Source: Lingula anatina
Lineage: Eukaryota > Brachiopoda > Lingulata > Lingulida > Lingulidae
DNA: 59,651 nt
Assembly: GCF_001039355.2 (NCBI RefSeq)
Contig: NW_019774580.1
Span: 124,338-183,988 of the forward strand
Reading direction: 5' to 3'
Shown here: positions 27,360 through 39,359 of the stretch, one piece after another
How the letters are laid out: the number at the start of each line of letters is the position of its first letter
How positions within the stretch are numbered: the first letter of the stretch is position 1
Translations under genes and position numbers: made by a program
The notes under the pieces: generated by a model
The model's input: only the letters and a program-made list of their open reading frames with translations
Told to the model about the DNA's origin: nothing
The model's database searches: none

Positions 27360-29784
27360 ATAATCAAACTAAAGACAGGAGCCTAGATCAACACATCACA
27401 TGTTTTGACAGCTTCCATAGGGTACTGTATGGCATGGTATTTAGCCTAGATCCCCAGGGCACTCTATCATATATTTAGACAGAACCCACACGGGAGTCTG
27501 TTTATATATTTAGACTAGAATGGAAAGCTAAAAACCATTGACTGGGCTTGTTTGACTCTATAAAGTGTGATGATGTACTTGCCAGAAAGTTTTTATTATC
27601 CAAAGAAAAATATGGAATCTTGCACTGCAATAATTACTCCAGCAATGATTGTAATATTAACAAGCAAATTTAGGTCAGTTTCTTTGTTATTTATAAGTTG
27701 ACACAATGAGTATTAGCCACTTTGATTTGCCAGTTGTGAAATATAAGAGGTTGAAATCAAACATACTTTTAAATAAGACAGGTGATACTTATTATGTGAT
27801 ACTTTGATATATTTGACGTCACATGTGTGATATTTTTACCTTGAAACCTCTCAAGTAATTAATATTATATAAATATCATTAGTGTCTGAGTTAAATGAGT
27901 ATTTTCTGAGTACCATGTCAGTATTGAAGAATATATTGGTCAAACTACAGTAACTACATTTCAAGATGAATCCATAGTTGTCAACTTTAGTGAAGTATTG
28001 GTCTGACACATTAGCCAAGTCTTTGGTGATATACAGGGTAAAACAGAAGCAACATTCCATTTATTACAATAGAACTGAAACTGATTTACATAGGTCAGCA
28101 TTAGCTTAACTTTTGATTGGATTTGAATTTGATTATGTACATTTTTTTGTCCCAAAGAAGAAAATTATGCCATGAATGCCTAGTGAAAAATCAATCTGCG
28201 GCCCTGGTATATGTAAAGGGTAAATCAATTGGATGTATATGCATGACGACTGTTTATGTGTATTATAACATATTTTAAGAGAGGAATGGGAGGACTTGAA
28301 AAGAAAGTTGAGAATTTAAGAAATGCACAAATTTTAAACGATCTGTTCAACAGCACAATAAGGCAATGAATGTCAGAAATGTACTTAAATTGTTTAGTCT
28401 GGTTGTGAAATTAAATCTTGTATGAAATACGACCATTCAAATCTTGTTATATCTGAAACAAAAGTATGAAAAAATGTTTCCACCTTCTGGCAACACTAAA
28501 ATCTATAAAATTGATGTTATATGTATGTTATATCATGGACATAATTATGGACATAATTATGTCCATGGTTATATTTACAACACGTAACTGGTTCTGTGGA
28601 CTCTCATTATAAAATTTCTTTTTTTAACACCTTTTAAAAATCTTTATTAACAATAAAATACACATGTAGATTTCTTTTCTCTCTAGAGTAAATAGGCTAT
28701 TTGATTATGAAAAATCTTGAGATCAACTGATCGTTAAACACTTAATACCTCGATGAGGTGCTATTCAGGAAAATATTCCAGATTATAATTTTCAAATTTT
28801 GCAAAATTAAAACAAGCAAAAAAGTGAGCTACCAATAATTGTAAATTATAAATAGGTGGATGCTATTGAATTAATGTTCAATGTTAAATTGGATACATAT
28901 TTATATTTGAATAAAACATACAATCTGTAGGGCAGTGAAATGGCTTTTCCGATCTGTACAATACAACTTTATTACTAAAGGGAAAATAACTCTTCATATG
29001 AGGTCTATATTTCACAATAAAAACATTCTGAACAACTCATAGAAATATAACATATTCTGTTTTATGACAAAAACAGGAGTTATAGCTATTATTCTGATAT
29101 CTGAGCTTGTCTTCAGACCACATGACCTCCATTGATGGCTATACTCTGTTATAATCTCTTAAGAGATTTTAACTAAAAACCAAACTTTTTAGAAAAAAAA
29201 ACAAAAAAAACAGGGACTAACTTTGAATGTAGAAATGGATTCATTAACCATTGGTAAGTATGGGAAAATTGTTGTTTACTCCGGGAAAATTCATTTTTTG
29301 GCCAAAACGAAGAGTTAGTATCCCTTTAATAATGTTGCAGAAATAGATACAGATAAAGATGTGTAAATTAATTGTTCACAGATTTTTTTTTGATTTGTCA
29401 ACACATAAAAAAATTGCCAATATTTGTGAAAACTGCACAAAATGTAGAAGATGCTCTAATTCCTAATATTTTTCTAATTATGTGGAAAAAAAGAGATAAA
29501 CTCTATACTTTAACATCTTAAGATAATTATTTATCTCCCCATCCTCGTGTCCAAATTGATGTTCAATATTTTAGATTTTTAAGCCTAACTGAGATGCAGA
29601 TTTTATGTAAAATGTCACCTTCCCTAAGAACCATCAAGGGTTCCAGCTTTCATTTACAAACATTTTACCCATCATCAAAAAATTTCAGTCTATAAAAGAA
29701 TGGATAAAAAATATAAGGGAGCTTAGAAAAAAGATGATGTCCTAACTATGCACTGATATCATTATGATGAAAATATATTATTTC
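27360..29784. other. 3' region of DHRS1 copy 2 and tail-to-tail spacer
   Basis: AT-rich, without supported coding content. Plus-strand poly(A) signals AATAAA are present (for example 28652-28657), but none lies close to the stop, so the 3' UTR end is unclear. The fibrinogen-domain gene ends on the other strand at 29785, so these two genes are convergent. Confidence 0.5.
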
Positions 29785-32283
29785 CTAAAACTGGTCATCT
29801 TGGGTCATTGGTCTTATTTTCATGGTCACTCTCTTGAGGTATATAGGGTCTTTCTTTCCTTGGTACCACATGCTCCATCCATTAAGCGGTGCATTGGTAC
29901 CGTAGTTATACCACCAGCCACCTCCATAGGCATTAGCATTATTCCCTCCAGCCCAGCCATCATTATCGTGATCTTTCGTTGTGAAGGCTTGACCATTGGA
30001 AACATACTGCATGTTGTTTATGTTCAGGGCATCAGGTAAAGATCCGTGGAATTTACCCACGCGAAGTTTGTAGTTGTCTTCCTCAGTGCCAATAGAGAAG
30101 TTCTTGTATTCGGCAAAGTACCATGTGAAGTCATGCGATATCATATCAATATGGATTTTGTAGTCCTGGTGTTTTGTCAACTGATGAATAATGTCATTGC
30201 CAAGCCAAAAGTCTCCATCTTCCTTAACATTGCCAAAGCCAGTTTTGTACTCATCCCAATTGCGATCAAAATCTACGCCACCTTCGTCAGTCTTGTGTTG
30301 AATGAGTGTCCATCCCTCCTGGCATATCACAGTGATGGGGTCAAGGTTGTCTCCAAGGTAAATTGTCTGGACAGGATTAAGCCTCTGTTTGATGAAACAA
30401 ATCTCGGAGCAGTCTGAAAGTACAATAATGTTGCCCAAATGAAATTATGTAGTTAACGTGAAATTGCTTCAGTCTGCCATTTTGATAATGTCTTTAGGCT
30501 GCTCATTTAGGTAAAAATACATACTATAAACTACCATAAGACACCACTGTGCAATTTGTTTGTATAAAATTATTTTAACATGAAAAAGTAATGTAAACTG
30601 CAAATTCCATATAATGTTGATATGCAGTTCTTTTTATTAAATTCAGAGTACAGAAAGGGTAAAGTAAGACTGAAGCATGTAAAAATATTATACCACTTAG
30701 GATATTGAATAATGAACTGTGAGAAAAGCAGCAAATTTGGTAAATTCTTATTTTTGACATACGCAGATGTACATTGAATTTTTGTTGTTAGCTATGACTG
30801 ATGAAACTGAAAATTAATTTCATTACAACACTTTCATTAACGAATTCTGGTTTCACGTGAGTCATAATGTTAGCAAGACCGTATTCTTTGTTGCGTTAGG
30901 TGGAAGATCTGTGCAATGATTCAACACAAACTCAACCAACAGCAATGGACACATGCACCCTATGGTTACATGTTCTGTTATACCAGGTTGCCTGTGTTAG
31001 GGTAATTTTATGCAAACATTTTTGGAATTTCATAAAGAAAAAAAATGTCAGAGTTCACCACAAAAGGTTAAGTCAACTGAAATTGCCAAAAATTGTGTCG
31101 CAAGTAAAGTGCAGAAACGTAATTGTGAAGGGCATTTGAAAGTAAATTAATATTGCACCAAGAAATTAGGAACTTTTATAGGATATATGTAGAAACTTTA
31201 CAAGTTATACCAAATGGTTTTAAAACATTTTTCTTATCTTAGTGACAGAAAACCAGATTTTGTGTTTTTAATGTATTGAATGGTGAATGAATAGTGATTA
31301 GGACCTAAAATAACAGCTGCATCAACACCACTATTTTTTTAAGTGCAACCAGTTTTATATTCTAGTATTTTAATGATGAAAACAGTTTGTACATATTAGA
31401 CTATAATGACATCAATTTAACCAAAATATTTGTGTCAGAGCTTTTGACTTGAGAAGGTTTCCAGCAATTTGATATTAGAAAACTGCTTCAGTTTACAAAG
31501 ATAATAGTATTTATTTCATTTTGAGTTGAAGGAACTGGTAGTTTCTGAATGTAGTGGAAGGTGAGACAAAATTTGAAGCATCTTTTCTACTCCACCAAAA
31601 ATAGTTACCTGCTCCAACTTAATCCATGTGCTTGAATACAAGCAAAGATGAAACTAAATACATAGAAAACCCTTACATTATGCATGATCTCATTGCTAAC
31701 ATTTAAGATACTATCTTTATCTTTTTTTACATTTATAAATTTTGTCATGTTATCTTATTTGTGGATTAAAAGCTTATTCAGTAAATTATATAAACTTGAT
31801 TTGCAGGTGTCATTTTGGATTTCACAATGGCCAGTCTGTTAATTTTTTACTAAAAACTTGCTTAGATTCAGCTGTTTAAATTAAGATGGTTTATTTAGTA
31901 TTACTGTAATTTGAAAACAGAGTGCATGACAGAATATGACATGTTTTTTCTCGCACCAAATTTACTACAACTTGATCAAATTAATGGAAAGGAAAAATAT
32001 TCAAACTATCCACTATAATCAGATTCATCTGTCCTCATTTTGGAGAGGTTTAAGTATTCTCATAAGTGCAATAAGAGGGATATTGATTTGTTTCTTGATC
32101 TTTGGTAGCCGATAGTTATAATAAATGCAGTCAATGTGCAAAAAGAGTCTATTAAAGTCAGACATTATTTCTATCAACTATCTATAGATCTGGACATTTA
32201 ATGTTAGCATTTTAATGAATTATTTGTGATATCAATCAAATTTGATACTGTGTTATTATTAAGATTATCTTTAGATTACATAA

Positions 32284-32330
<47 letters not shown>

Positions 32331-33925
32331 ATAGCCTGAGAAGAACTATTTTAGACTGACCACTAGCTTACCTTTTATCCCTTTTATTTAGACTGGGACA
32401 GTGCAGGGGTATAGAAATGTTTAGAATAAGTTCTCTAGCCCTGAATAGACCATTCAAAGGCTTATCCACATGATTATTGTTTCACCATATCTAGCACAGG
32501 AAATGAAACTAAATATGAATAGGACCAGGTGATAGAAATAAAGGGACGATGTGTTAACTGGACAGTAACTCACCTTTTGGTTTATTTGGCCACAGACAGT
32601 GCAACCATTTGGTAAAGTTTAGGACGCTTTCTCTAACCTGACCGGTCTGATTGCCAATTAGTTCCACCAGCAGGGGCGCTGTGGAATCAAGCCATTTATC
32701 TTCCAAAATGCTCTCAATAACCTTATAGGTGCTGTTATGATAAGCTAGCTTGGTAAACCCTCTGGAAATTAAATTCTCTAAATCGGTTTGATTGCTGCGG
32801 ATGAGCTCTAAAGTGTCTCTGGTGTTGCTCACAGTGTTTTCCAGGTTCTGGACACGGCTGTGTATTTGCTGTGTTAAATTATAATTGCTTGCCATGAACT
32901 GGAGAAGGTTCCCCAGTTGTTTTGCTGCAAACAGTTCATATGATAGATCTGTAGGAATTTGGTTGATGGTATTTATAAAAGGGTACTTGTCGTCTTTTTG
33001 TATTTCATTATGGAGGTAGGGTTCAAAGTCGTCATTGTCCTTGTCATTTGAGGATTCTTCTTTCACATCAGTCAACAGACTTGGTTGTAAAATGTTATTG
33101 GTCATTTCTTCAAATTTTTTACCCATGGCCTGGAATTGAGACAACGACCTTGATTTGAGTTGACAGTGTGATTCTAATTGGGCTGCTTTGATCTTGAGAC
33201 TCTTGCACCCTTCGCTCTCATTCCTGTACTGCTCCCAAACTTGCACAAGTTGTTGGTCGCAGTGCGCGGAATTCTCCCTGCACTGTTGCAGAGTCTCGAT
33301 GTTTGCAAAAGTCTCTGATTCAAGATGGGCTATTTTTTCATTGGCCACCATAAGCTGATAATCCAGTTGCATCACCTCAGCAGATAAATTGACATTTTTG
33401 TTTTTAGATTCCAGCAGTTGCTCCTGCAAGCTAGACACCTGATTAGTATACATTGCCCTATCGTCTTCAAATTTCATCTGTGAGGTCTCGTACCTTGTCT
33501 CCCAGTGATGTTTTTCTGAGTAGAGTTCATCACGAACTTTTAGCAATGATTTGGTCTGATTTAGATTTTCTTCTTCACACTGAATTTTTTCCCTGGTTAA
33601 CTCCTCCACTCTTTCTTCCAGTTTTGATATTTTCTGCAGCCAGTCCACACGTTCACGTAGTATTGAATTTTCTAATTTCAAAACTCTAGCAATCTCCCTC
33701 TGTAAATTTTGCTGCTGCTTTAAACTGCTATAATGAGCCTGGAGCTGATACAAATGCTGTAAAAACTTAGTGTCTGTGCATATCCCAGTCCTGTCCTTTT
33801 CCAGTAGAATCCTATGTGAGCAGTACTCTGTCCTTTCCCTGGTTTTTGTCCTATTTTCCACACCCCCTACATGGTGGTAATAGACAGAGGGTGGCAGCCA
33901 TTAAAACTACCACCTTGAAAAGCAT
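29785..33925 (-). CDS. Secreted coiled-coil protein with C-terminal fibrinogen-like domain (angiopoietin-like layout)
   Basis: Two exons, 33925-32574 and 30413-29785, joined by a phase-1 intron (donor AAAG|GTGAGT, acceptor CTTTCAG|ACTGC); about 659 aa. The ATG at 33925 opens a signal peptide (MLFKVVVLMAATLCLLPP). About 250 residues of heptad-rich Glu/Gln/Leu coiled coil follow, then a region with several N-glycosylation sites (NLTQ, NQTD, NSTY, NQTG, NFTK). The fibrinogen domain starts DCSEI and includes GWTLIQH, FDRNWDEYKTGFGN, FWLGNDIIHQLT, the calcium loop DHDND and GGGWWYN. The signal-peptide frame and the coiled-coil frame differ by one base across a run of five Cs (plus strand 33863-33867), so either the assembly has an extra base or the gene is broken. 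The second conserved Cys pair of the fibrinogen domain is missing. Extracellular ligand or lectin role inferred. Confidence 0.87.
32279..32333. repeat. (AAAT)n microsatellite
   Basis: About 13 units of TAAA in the intron of the fibrinogen-domain gene. Confidence 0.95.
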
Positions 33926-34819
33926 CTTAATTCCCAGTACAGGTTTTTTGTAACCCATTCTGCTGATGTTTCTACCAGGGCTTCTGGGTTTTTTTTGTTA
34001 GATCTTCATTTAAATCCTCCTCCCAGCACCATCAAGTGCCAGAGTCCCTGTATCCTTTTCTATAGGCCTGTTGATTGATTGGACACCCTTCCAATAGGCA
34101 AATTCAAACCAGGAGTCTGCTTAACTCTCTCAGCAATTACTTGTAATGTGGTGAGGTAGAGGTCTATCCCTAGTCTGTCTGTCTGTGCAGTCTACCATGT
34201 GTTAAGGCAATGTCAACTTTGGGCATTTGCCACCAATGAGGAACATACACTCTGAAAGGTCACACCCATATTGCAGCTTCCAATCAAACAGTTATAGCCC
34301 ATGACCGGCCTCATAATTGAAGGGAGGTGAGCGATCCAAATGAAAAATTAAATGCTTCTGTATTTACTGGTGGATGCGTTTAAAGATAAAGATTAGTCAT
34401 TGTGGTGACGGTGGAAGAAGAGGGTAAATTTTTTACTTCTTTTTTTCTTAGCTCAGTCATTAATAAAAATGTGGTTTGTTGTTTGAATGACAATTTTAAA
34501 GAAATAAAAAGATTGAAAATTTTGAAGGATTGTGTTTGAATTTAAAGATGGCTCACTAAATGATGAAAAGAGAGAAAGGCAAGTTTTGACTTTAATGTTT
34601 TCTTGTTAGCTCAAACATACAGCTTATAGACAGCATAGAAGCCCAGCCCCATACGTAAATTGCATGTTCTGCAGCATACATGAAAGAAAAAGAAAATGAG
34701 GCTACATAAATGTGTTTTCAAGATAAAGATCACTCACTGTGCTAAAGGCGAGGAAAGCATGTTTTTGTCTGCTTTTTTTCCTACGATTAACTGATGTAAC
34801 GTCAAAAGTTGATTTGAAG
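33926..34819. other. Upstream region of the fibrinogen-domain gene; degenerate repeats
   Basis: No exon supported. Three loosely similar stretches (AAAGATAAAGATTAGTCATT at about 34382, AAAGATGGCTCACTAAATG at about 34544, AAGATAAAGATCACTCACTG at about 34723), spaced 160-180 bp, may be an old tandem array. The promoter of the minus-strand fibrinogen-domain gene should be at the left part of this stretch. Confidence 0.4.
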
Positions 34820-35630
34820 ATGGAGCTGGGCCCACCCCTGCATGCCTTAGAGGGGATACAAGAAGAATACAGAAAAATCTTAGAGAATGTGACAGTTTTA
34901 CAAAGTAGGTAAATATCTAATCACAAAGAGCTGTGGTGGGAACCTGATAGCATAAATGCAGCACATAGTGTTTTTTTGACTGATTTATACAGCTCAAATA
35001 TGATTAACAGACGCCTGCAAGATCTCTTCTGCTTAGTAATAATTTGATTTTAAGACAGCGTGATAACTTCCCAAATAGTTTTAGTCAATGTGGCACAATA
35101 TGTAAAAACCCCAACCATTTCCTGGATGAAATGGCAGAGATTTGCAGGAACATTTCCACTCAGTACTGAGTTAATTGTTATCTTTATCTGGTCATAATTT
35201 TCAATCAAAATACACAAGTTGGGGACTCTACATCCAAACACAGTTAATTAGTATTCCTTCTTGTGAATACCTGAGTAGTTGTCTGGTATAATTTTGTATA
35301 ATACATTGTGGGGCACTTTCATATTATACTGAGGCCCTGTGATGTGTTTTGTTATAACTCTGTATGAAGTTACGTTACATGTACCATGCACAAACATAAA
35401 TCATCTGACATTTAAGACTATCTTTTTAGAGATACAAATCTGGGACTTGATTTCTTTCCATGAGGGTGGGAAGAGTGGGATCTGTGTTTTATTTTTTTTT
35501 TCTAGATGAATACAGTCAAGGTTTTGGTGAAAGCACAGCAGGATGTGTCCTACATATTTCCCAAATTCTGGAGAAAGAAAATCATCAAATAAACAATAAA
35601 ATTGTCCAAATTCTTGGAATTAAGCATTAA
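34820..35630 (+). CDS. Tentative two-exon gene for a 69-aa protein
   Basis: Exon 1 is 34820-34904, starting MELGPPLHALEGIQEEYRK; exon 2 is 35506-35630, ending KIVQILGIKH before a TAA at 35628-35630. They are joined in phase 1 through donor A|GTAGGT and a strong acceptor (long T tract then CTAG). An AATAAA at about 35595 and an ATTAAA overlapping the stop are near. The composition is helical and charged (EEYRKILENVTVLQ, HISQILEKENHQINNKIVQI), suggesting a short coiled coil; no signal peptide. I do not recognise a family. Support is only splice-site quality and protein-like composition; a chance open frame remains quite possible. Confidence 0.3.
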
Positions 35631-36314
35631 AGTACATTTCACACTTCACAATGTGTTTTCCTCTCATTAGAACAATCTGTTCTCTCATTGAAACAAGCCC
35701 TTATGGCTTTAATGTGTCTACTAGAGTTTGAAAAATGTTTTCCCTGCAATTTTACAGTGAAATTTAAAGAAAAGTTTTGGGTGTTGATTAGGGGCTGATT
35801 ATAAGCACAGCATTTCCTGGGCAAAAACGACTTCATACATGCATAATCCCTCATAGCTCCCTTCCGTTCCCTCAATTTAGTGCATCCTTACCTTTGATAA
35901 AGGTTAACTCACACTAATTATCAGTTTATTAAAAAATGCTGGACCCACCCTTCCAAGTAGAGTGCACACAATATATAACACTTTTAAAGTTACTTATTGA
36001 GGTTAAGAGTTGGCATTTTAACTCGTTTCCCCCTTGCTACTGGAGATCACTTTGTTGTGGTACCTTTAAGTGAAAGTAAGTGCTCCAACACATGGCACTA
36101 TATGGGTGAGTAATAGGTTACATCATGTTACTAAATTGGTGTTGAAATTGCTGTGGCTAATAATCTGGTAATAAACGTTAAGGGACGTTCTTCAGTGATG
36201 CATGCATTTGTACTCAATCAAGTTGTAATAAATGTTATAACAGGCGCCCAAGTTAATCCCCCACTGGTTTACAGGTAGCAGTCCCTGCCCAGGTAGAGAT
36301 TGCGGTAGACTTTT

Positions 36315-36564
36315 GTTCCCATAAACCCATTTACTGGCAGCATCGACCTAACTCAGAGCTTCTCGCTAAAGTGTTTTCAGTCTAATAAGCTTAATTGTTT
36401 GGCATGCCCCCTTGACTAACTAGGGGGTAATTGGTTATCATTAATTACCCCCTAGCAGCTTCAGTAGGCGTGGCAGACATTTAAGCTGGTTACACAGAAT
36501 GCAATTAAGTGAGAATCCCTGCAGAGTCAGATCGATCCTGATAGTATGACGGGCTTATGGGAAC
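36315..36564. mobile_element. Inverted-repeat element, family B copy 2
   Basis: 250 bp with ends GTTCCCATAAACCC and, inverted, GTTCCCATAAGCCC. Inside are GACCTAACTC, CTTCTCGCTAAA and the family core TTAATTACCCCCTAGCAGCT followed by TCAGTAGGCGTGGCAGACAT. The arms are imperfect, so it is an old copy. Confidence 0.75.
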
Positions 36565-39103
36565 GCTCCCTAAGGCCTACACTGGCTCTACACAGTGGTG
36601 GATGTCTACTTGCTTTTAAACTTAATTGGAAGTGAGGTTGCTGTAGCCTTCCCTCAAGACTCCAAACGCAGTTACTTCCAGGTGGTAGTATACATGTAGA
36701 TGTTTACTTGCTTTTAAACCTAACTGAGTCTTTAAACCCTCCATTAACTTTTTATTGTGTAATCTGACCACATACTGATGTCATCTGGATTGTGTCTGTC
36801 TGGACATAGATTCTGAGGAGATACAAGAAAAGACTGGAGCAGCATTGCAATGCTCTTCAGAGTGCCTTGTACCCATCTTTGCAGACTGCAAGTTGATTCA
36901 TTTCACTGGCAAGATGCCAGCTATTCAGCATTATTTCCAACTACATATATACACCCCTTTCTCCCACTGATATCAAATTAGGATGAGTTTGAATAAAATC
37001 AAGTCAATCCCAGTCCAGCTTTGGCCTCCCTGAGTTATCATGTCAGCTAAAAACTTCATTTTACCTTCTCCAATATATTTCAGAAACTTCAAAAAAAAAA
37101 AAGTCTAATAAACTATGACCAGATTATGCAAGTATGTGCAATGACCAGATTAATAAACCAACTGATTAACAATTGATTTTTTGTCAGTTTTATTTCCAGA
37201 CCTTTATTACCTCCACCCCTCCCTTCAAGGGAAGGGATCATAAAAGTCAATTGAATTACCCAGACAACTTGCACTGAGTATAGCCTGATAACAGACTACA
37301 GACTTGAAATGTTTTTGGTCAATCTTTATGCCTGAACCTACCTGCAGGTAAAAGCATACTGTATTTCATTCCCCCTTTATGTTGAAGACATGTTCACAAA
37401 TATGTAGCATATGGAAGAATGTTGATCAAGGAGTAATTGCTCTAGTTTTATAAATCAAATGAACTGAGCTATTGTAATTTCCAAGAGAAAATTAACTTCT
37501 TTAATCTTAAGGAACTTGCAGGCCCTCAGAGAAAAAACTTTGATTGGTTAAAACAGCCTTGCAGTAGTCAAGACATAATCTGAAAATTAAGCCAAGAGAA
37601 TTTTTACTCATTCTTCAAAGACCATTAGCAGAATTTGATGTATTTTCAATTATGTGTCAAAATGTTGCAGGGGTTAACATAAAGAAAGTCATAAAGAAAA
37701 GCATTACCTCAGTTTCTAAGTTATAGCTTGTATAAATCACAAAAAGAGGATGTAAAGGGTTGGTGTTAGTTTTTTGACCAGATGGCAGAAAATGGTCATG
37801 TGGTCACCCCTGGGGGGAGGGGGGGGATTGATCCCTGGCTGAGTCATACCAAATACCATAAATTAAAAAATGTTGATGGCACTGTCTTCTCTCAAAGCTC
37901 TCTAAGGCTTGTAGAATAGACCCTGTGCCCAGTAATGCATGGCCGTACATATCTTTTTATTTATATTTAGTTAAGCTAAAAAATATTTAGTTTAGAATGT
38001 TAAGCAATTAAATTAAACATAGTTTAGTAATCTTTTTTACTTGGTTTGGTTCATATTAAGAATGCTTGCAACCAAAAGAAAAACCAAGAAATTAGTATAC
38101 CTATCAAAGTCTCAAAATTATGGGTGGTAATGTTTTGGAAGTCAAGACCGACAACATCTATATTTTTCATTTTCTTTTTCCGACAGGACCATCTGCAGGC
38201 AAGCAGGATCTGTTACGTGTCAGCTGCATTATATTTAGATTTTATCTATATAATTGGACTGCTTCTGCTGCTATTCAATTACTACAATAACTTTTTACTG
38301 GATGACTTTAAAACCCTATCGGCAAGTGCAATTTTCTGTTTTTTTTTCAGCAAAGTCATCTGATGTTTGCTTATTATGTGGGACAGCTCTTTGGAATATC
38401 TATTTAGTTAACAGACAGAACAGATGAAAATTCAAAAACCTTTTGAAAATATAAATATCAGAAGAGCAAAAGGTGATACATGGGTTGACTGCAACTGAAT
38501 GACAAAGTGTATCAAACAAAATAGCAGAGACTAAAAAGCAAAAGATATTTCTCCTTTTGAGTTTTTTTAAACAAGGGCTGCCAGGTGCTGTAATCAATAG
38601 GCATCATGTTTCAAAACATCTAAAGAATATACAGGAATTTTTTAAGGTCAAAAAGGCAAGGGGTGACAAAGTTTTTTATGGGCTTACCGACTTCAAGATC
38701 GATCTTTTAAAAGATTCAAATAATTTTGAGTGAACGTCATAAAGGTATCAAAGAAAAACATCAGAGACATATGTTTTAATAGTCGTATTTTCCTGCCAAC
38801 TGTACCAGTAGCTCTCCCACTTTACTTTAGTAAATTCCTGTGGTACTAAATAATGTGAAGATTAATTCACAGGGTCTGACCCTGTCTCCCATATTAACCT
38901 CACAGGAAAAGTAAAATATGTGATAAGGACAGCTTGCAATTAATGGCCGGATGCAAAGTTTTCTAACGGCAAGTCATAGAGTTAGAATGATTAACAGTTT
39001 CTTTTAGATGTATTTATAGGGGCCATTCGTAGTTCTGTTATACTGTGTCAATACTTTATTTAAAAAGAATATTAGTCACGTTTATTGTTCTTTATTGTTC
39101 CAT

Positions 39104-39359
39104 GACCCCATTCCTATACCTTGATCAATCTAACAGAATCGACCCATCTCAGAGGGGTTTCTCGCTAAATTATCTTAAGCTGAAGTGGCTTAGATGTCTG
39201 GCATGCCTATTGAAGCCACTAAAAGATAGTTAATTACCCCCTAACAGCTTCAGTAGGTGTGTCAGACATCAGAGCCACTTAAGCTGAAAGCAATTTAGCG
39301 AGAAACCCCTTGAAGATGGGTTGATCCTACTAGATCGATCTACGTATAGGAATGGGGTC
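39104..39359. mobile_element. Inverted-repeat element, family B copy 3 (best preserved)
   Basis: 256 bp, from GACCCCATTCCTATAC to its inverted copy GTATAGGAATGGGGTC. The inverted arms extend about 75 bp with few mismatches, through AGGGGTTTCTCGCTAAATT on the left and AATTTAGCGAGAAACCCCTT on the right. The core TTAATTACCCCCTAACAGCT is followed by TCAGTAGGTGTGTCAGACAT. No open frame of note; a MITE by structure. Confidence 0.85.

Noticed and set aside
32554-33861. Taking the GTG at 33861 as the start of the coiled-coil protein
   Set aside because: Non-ATG start is not expected; a signal peptide with an ATG lies just upstream and conflicts only by one base in a homopolymer.
36790-36965. Plus-strand frame starting near a possible acceptor (SEEIQEKTGAALQC)
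   Set aside because: No start codon, no partner exon and no recognisable domain; length is within chance expectation.
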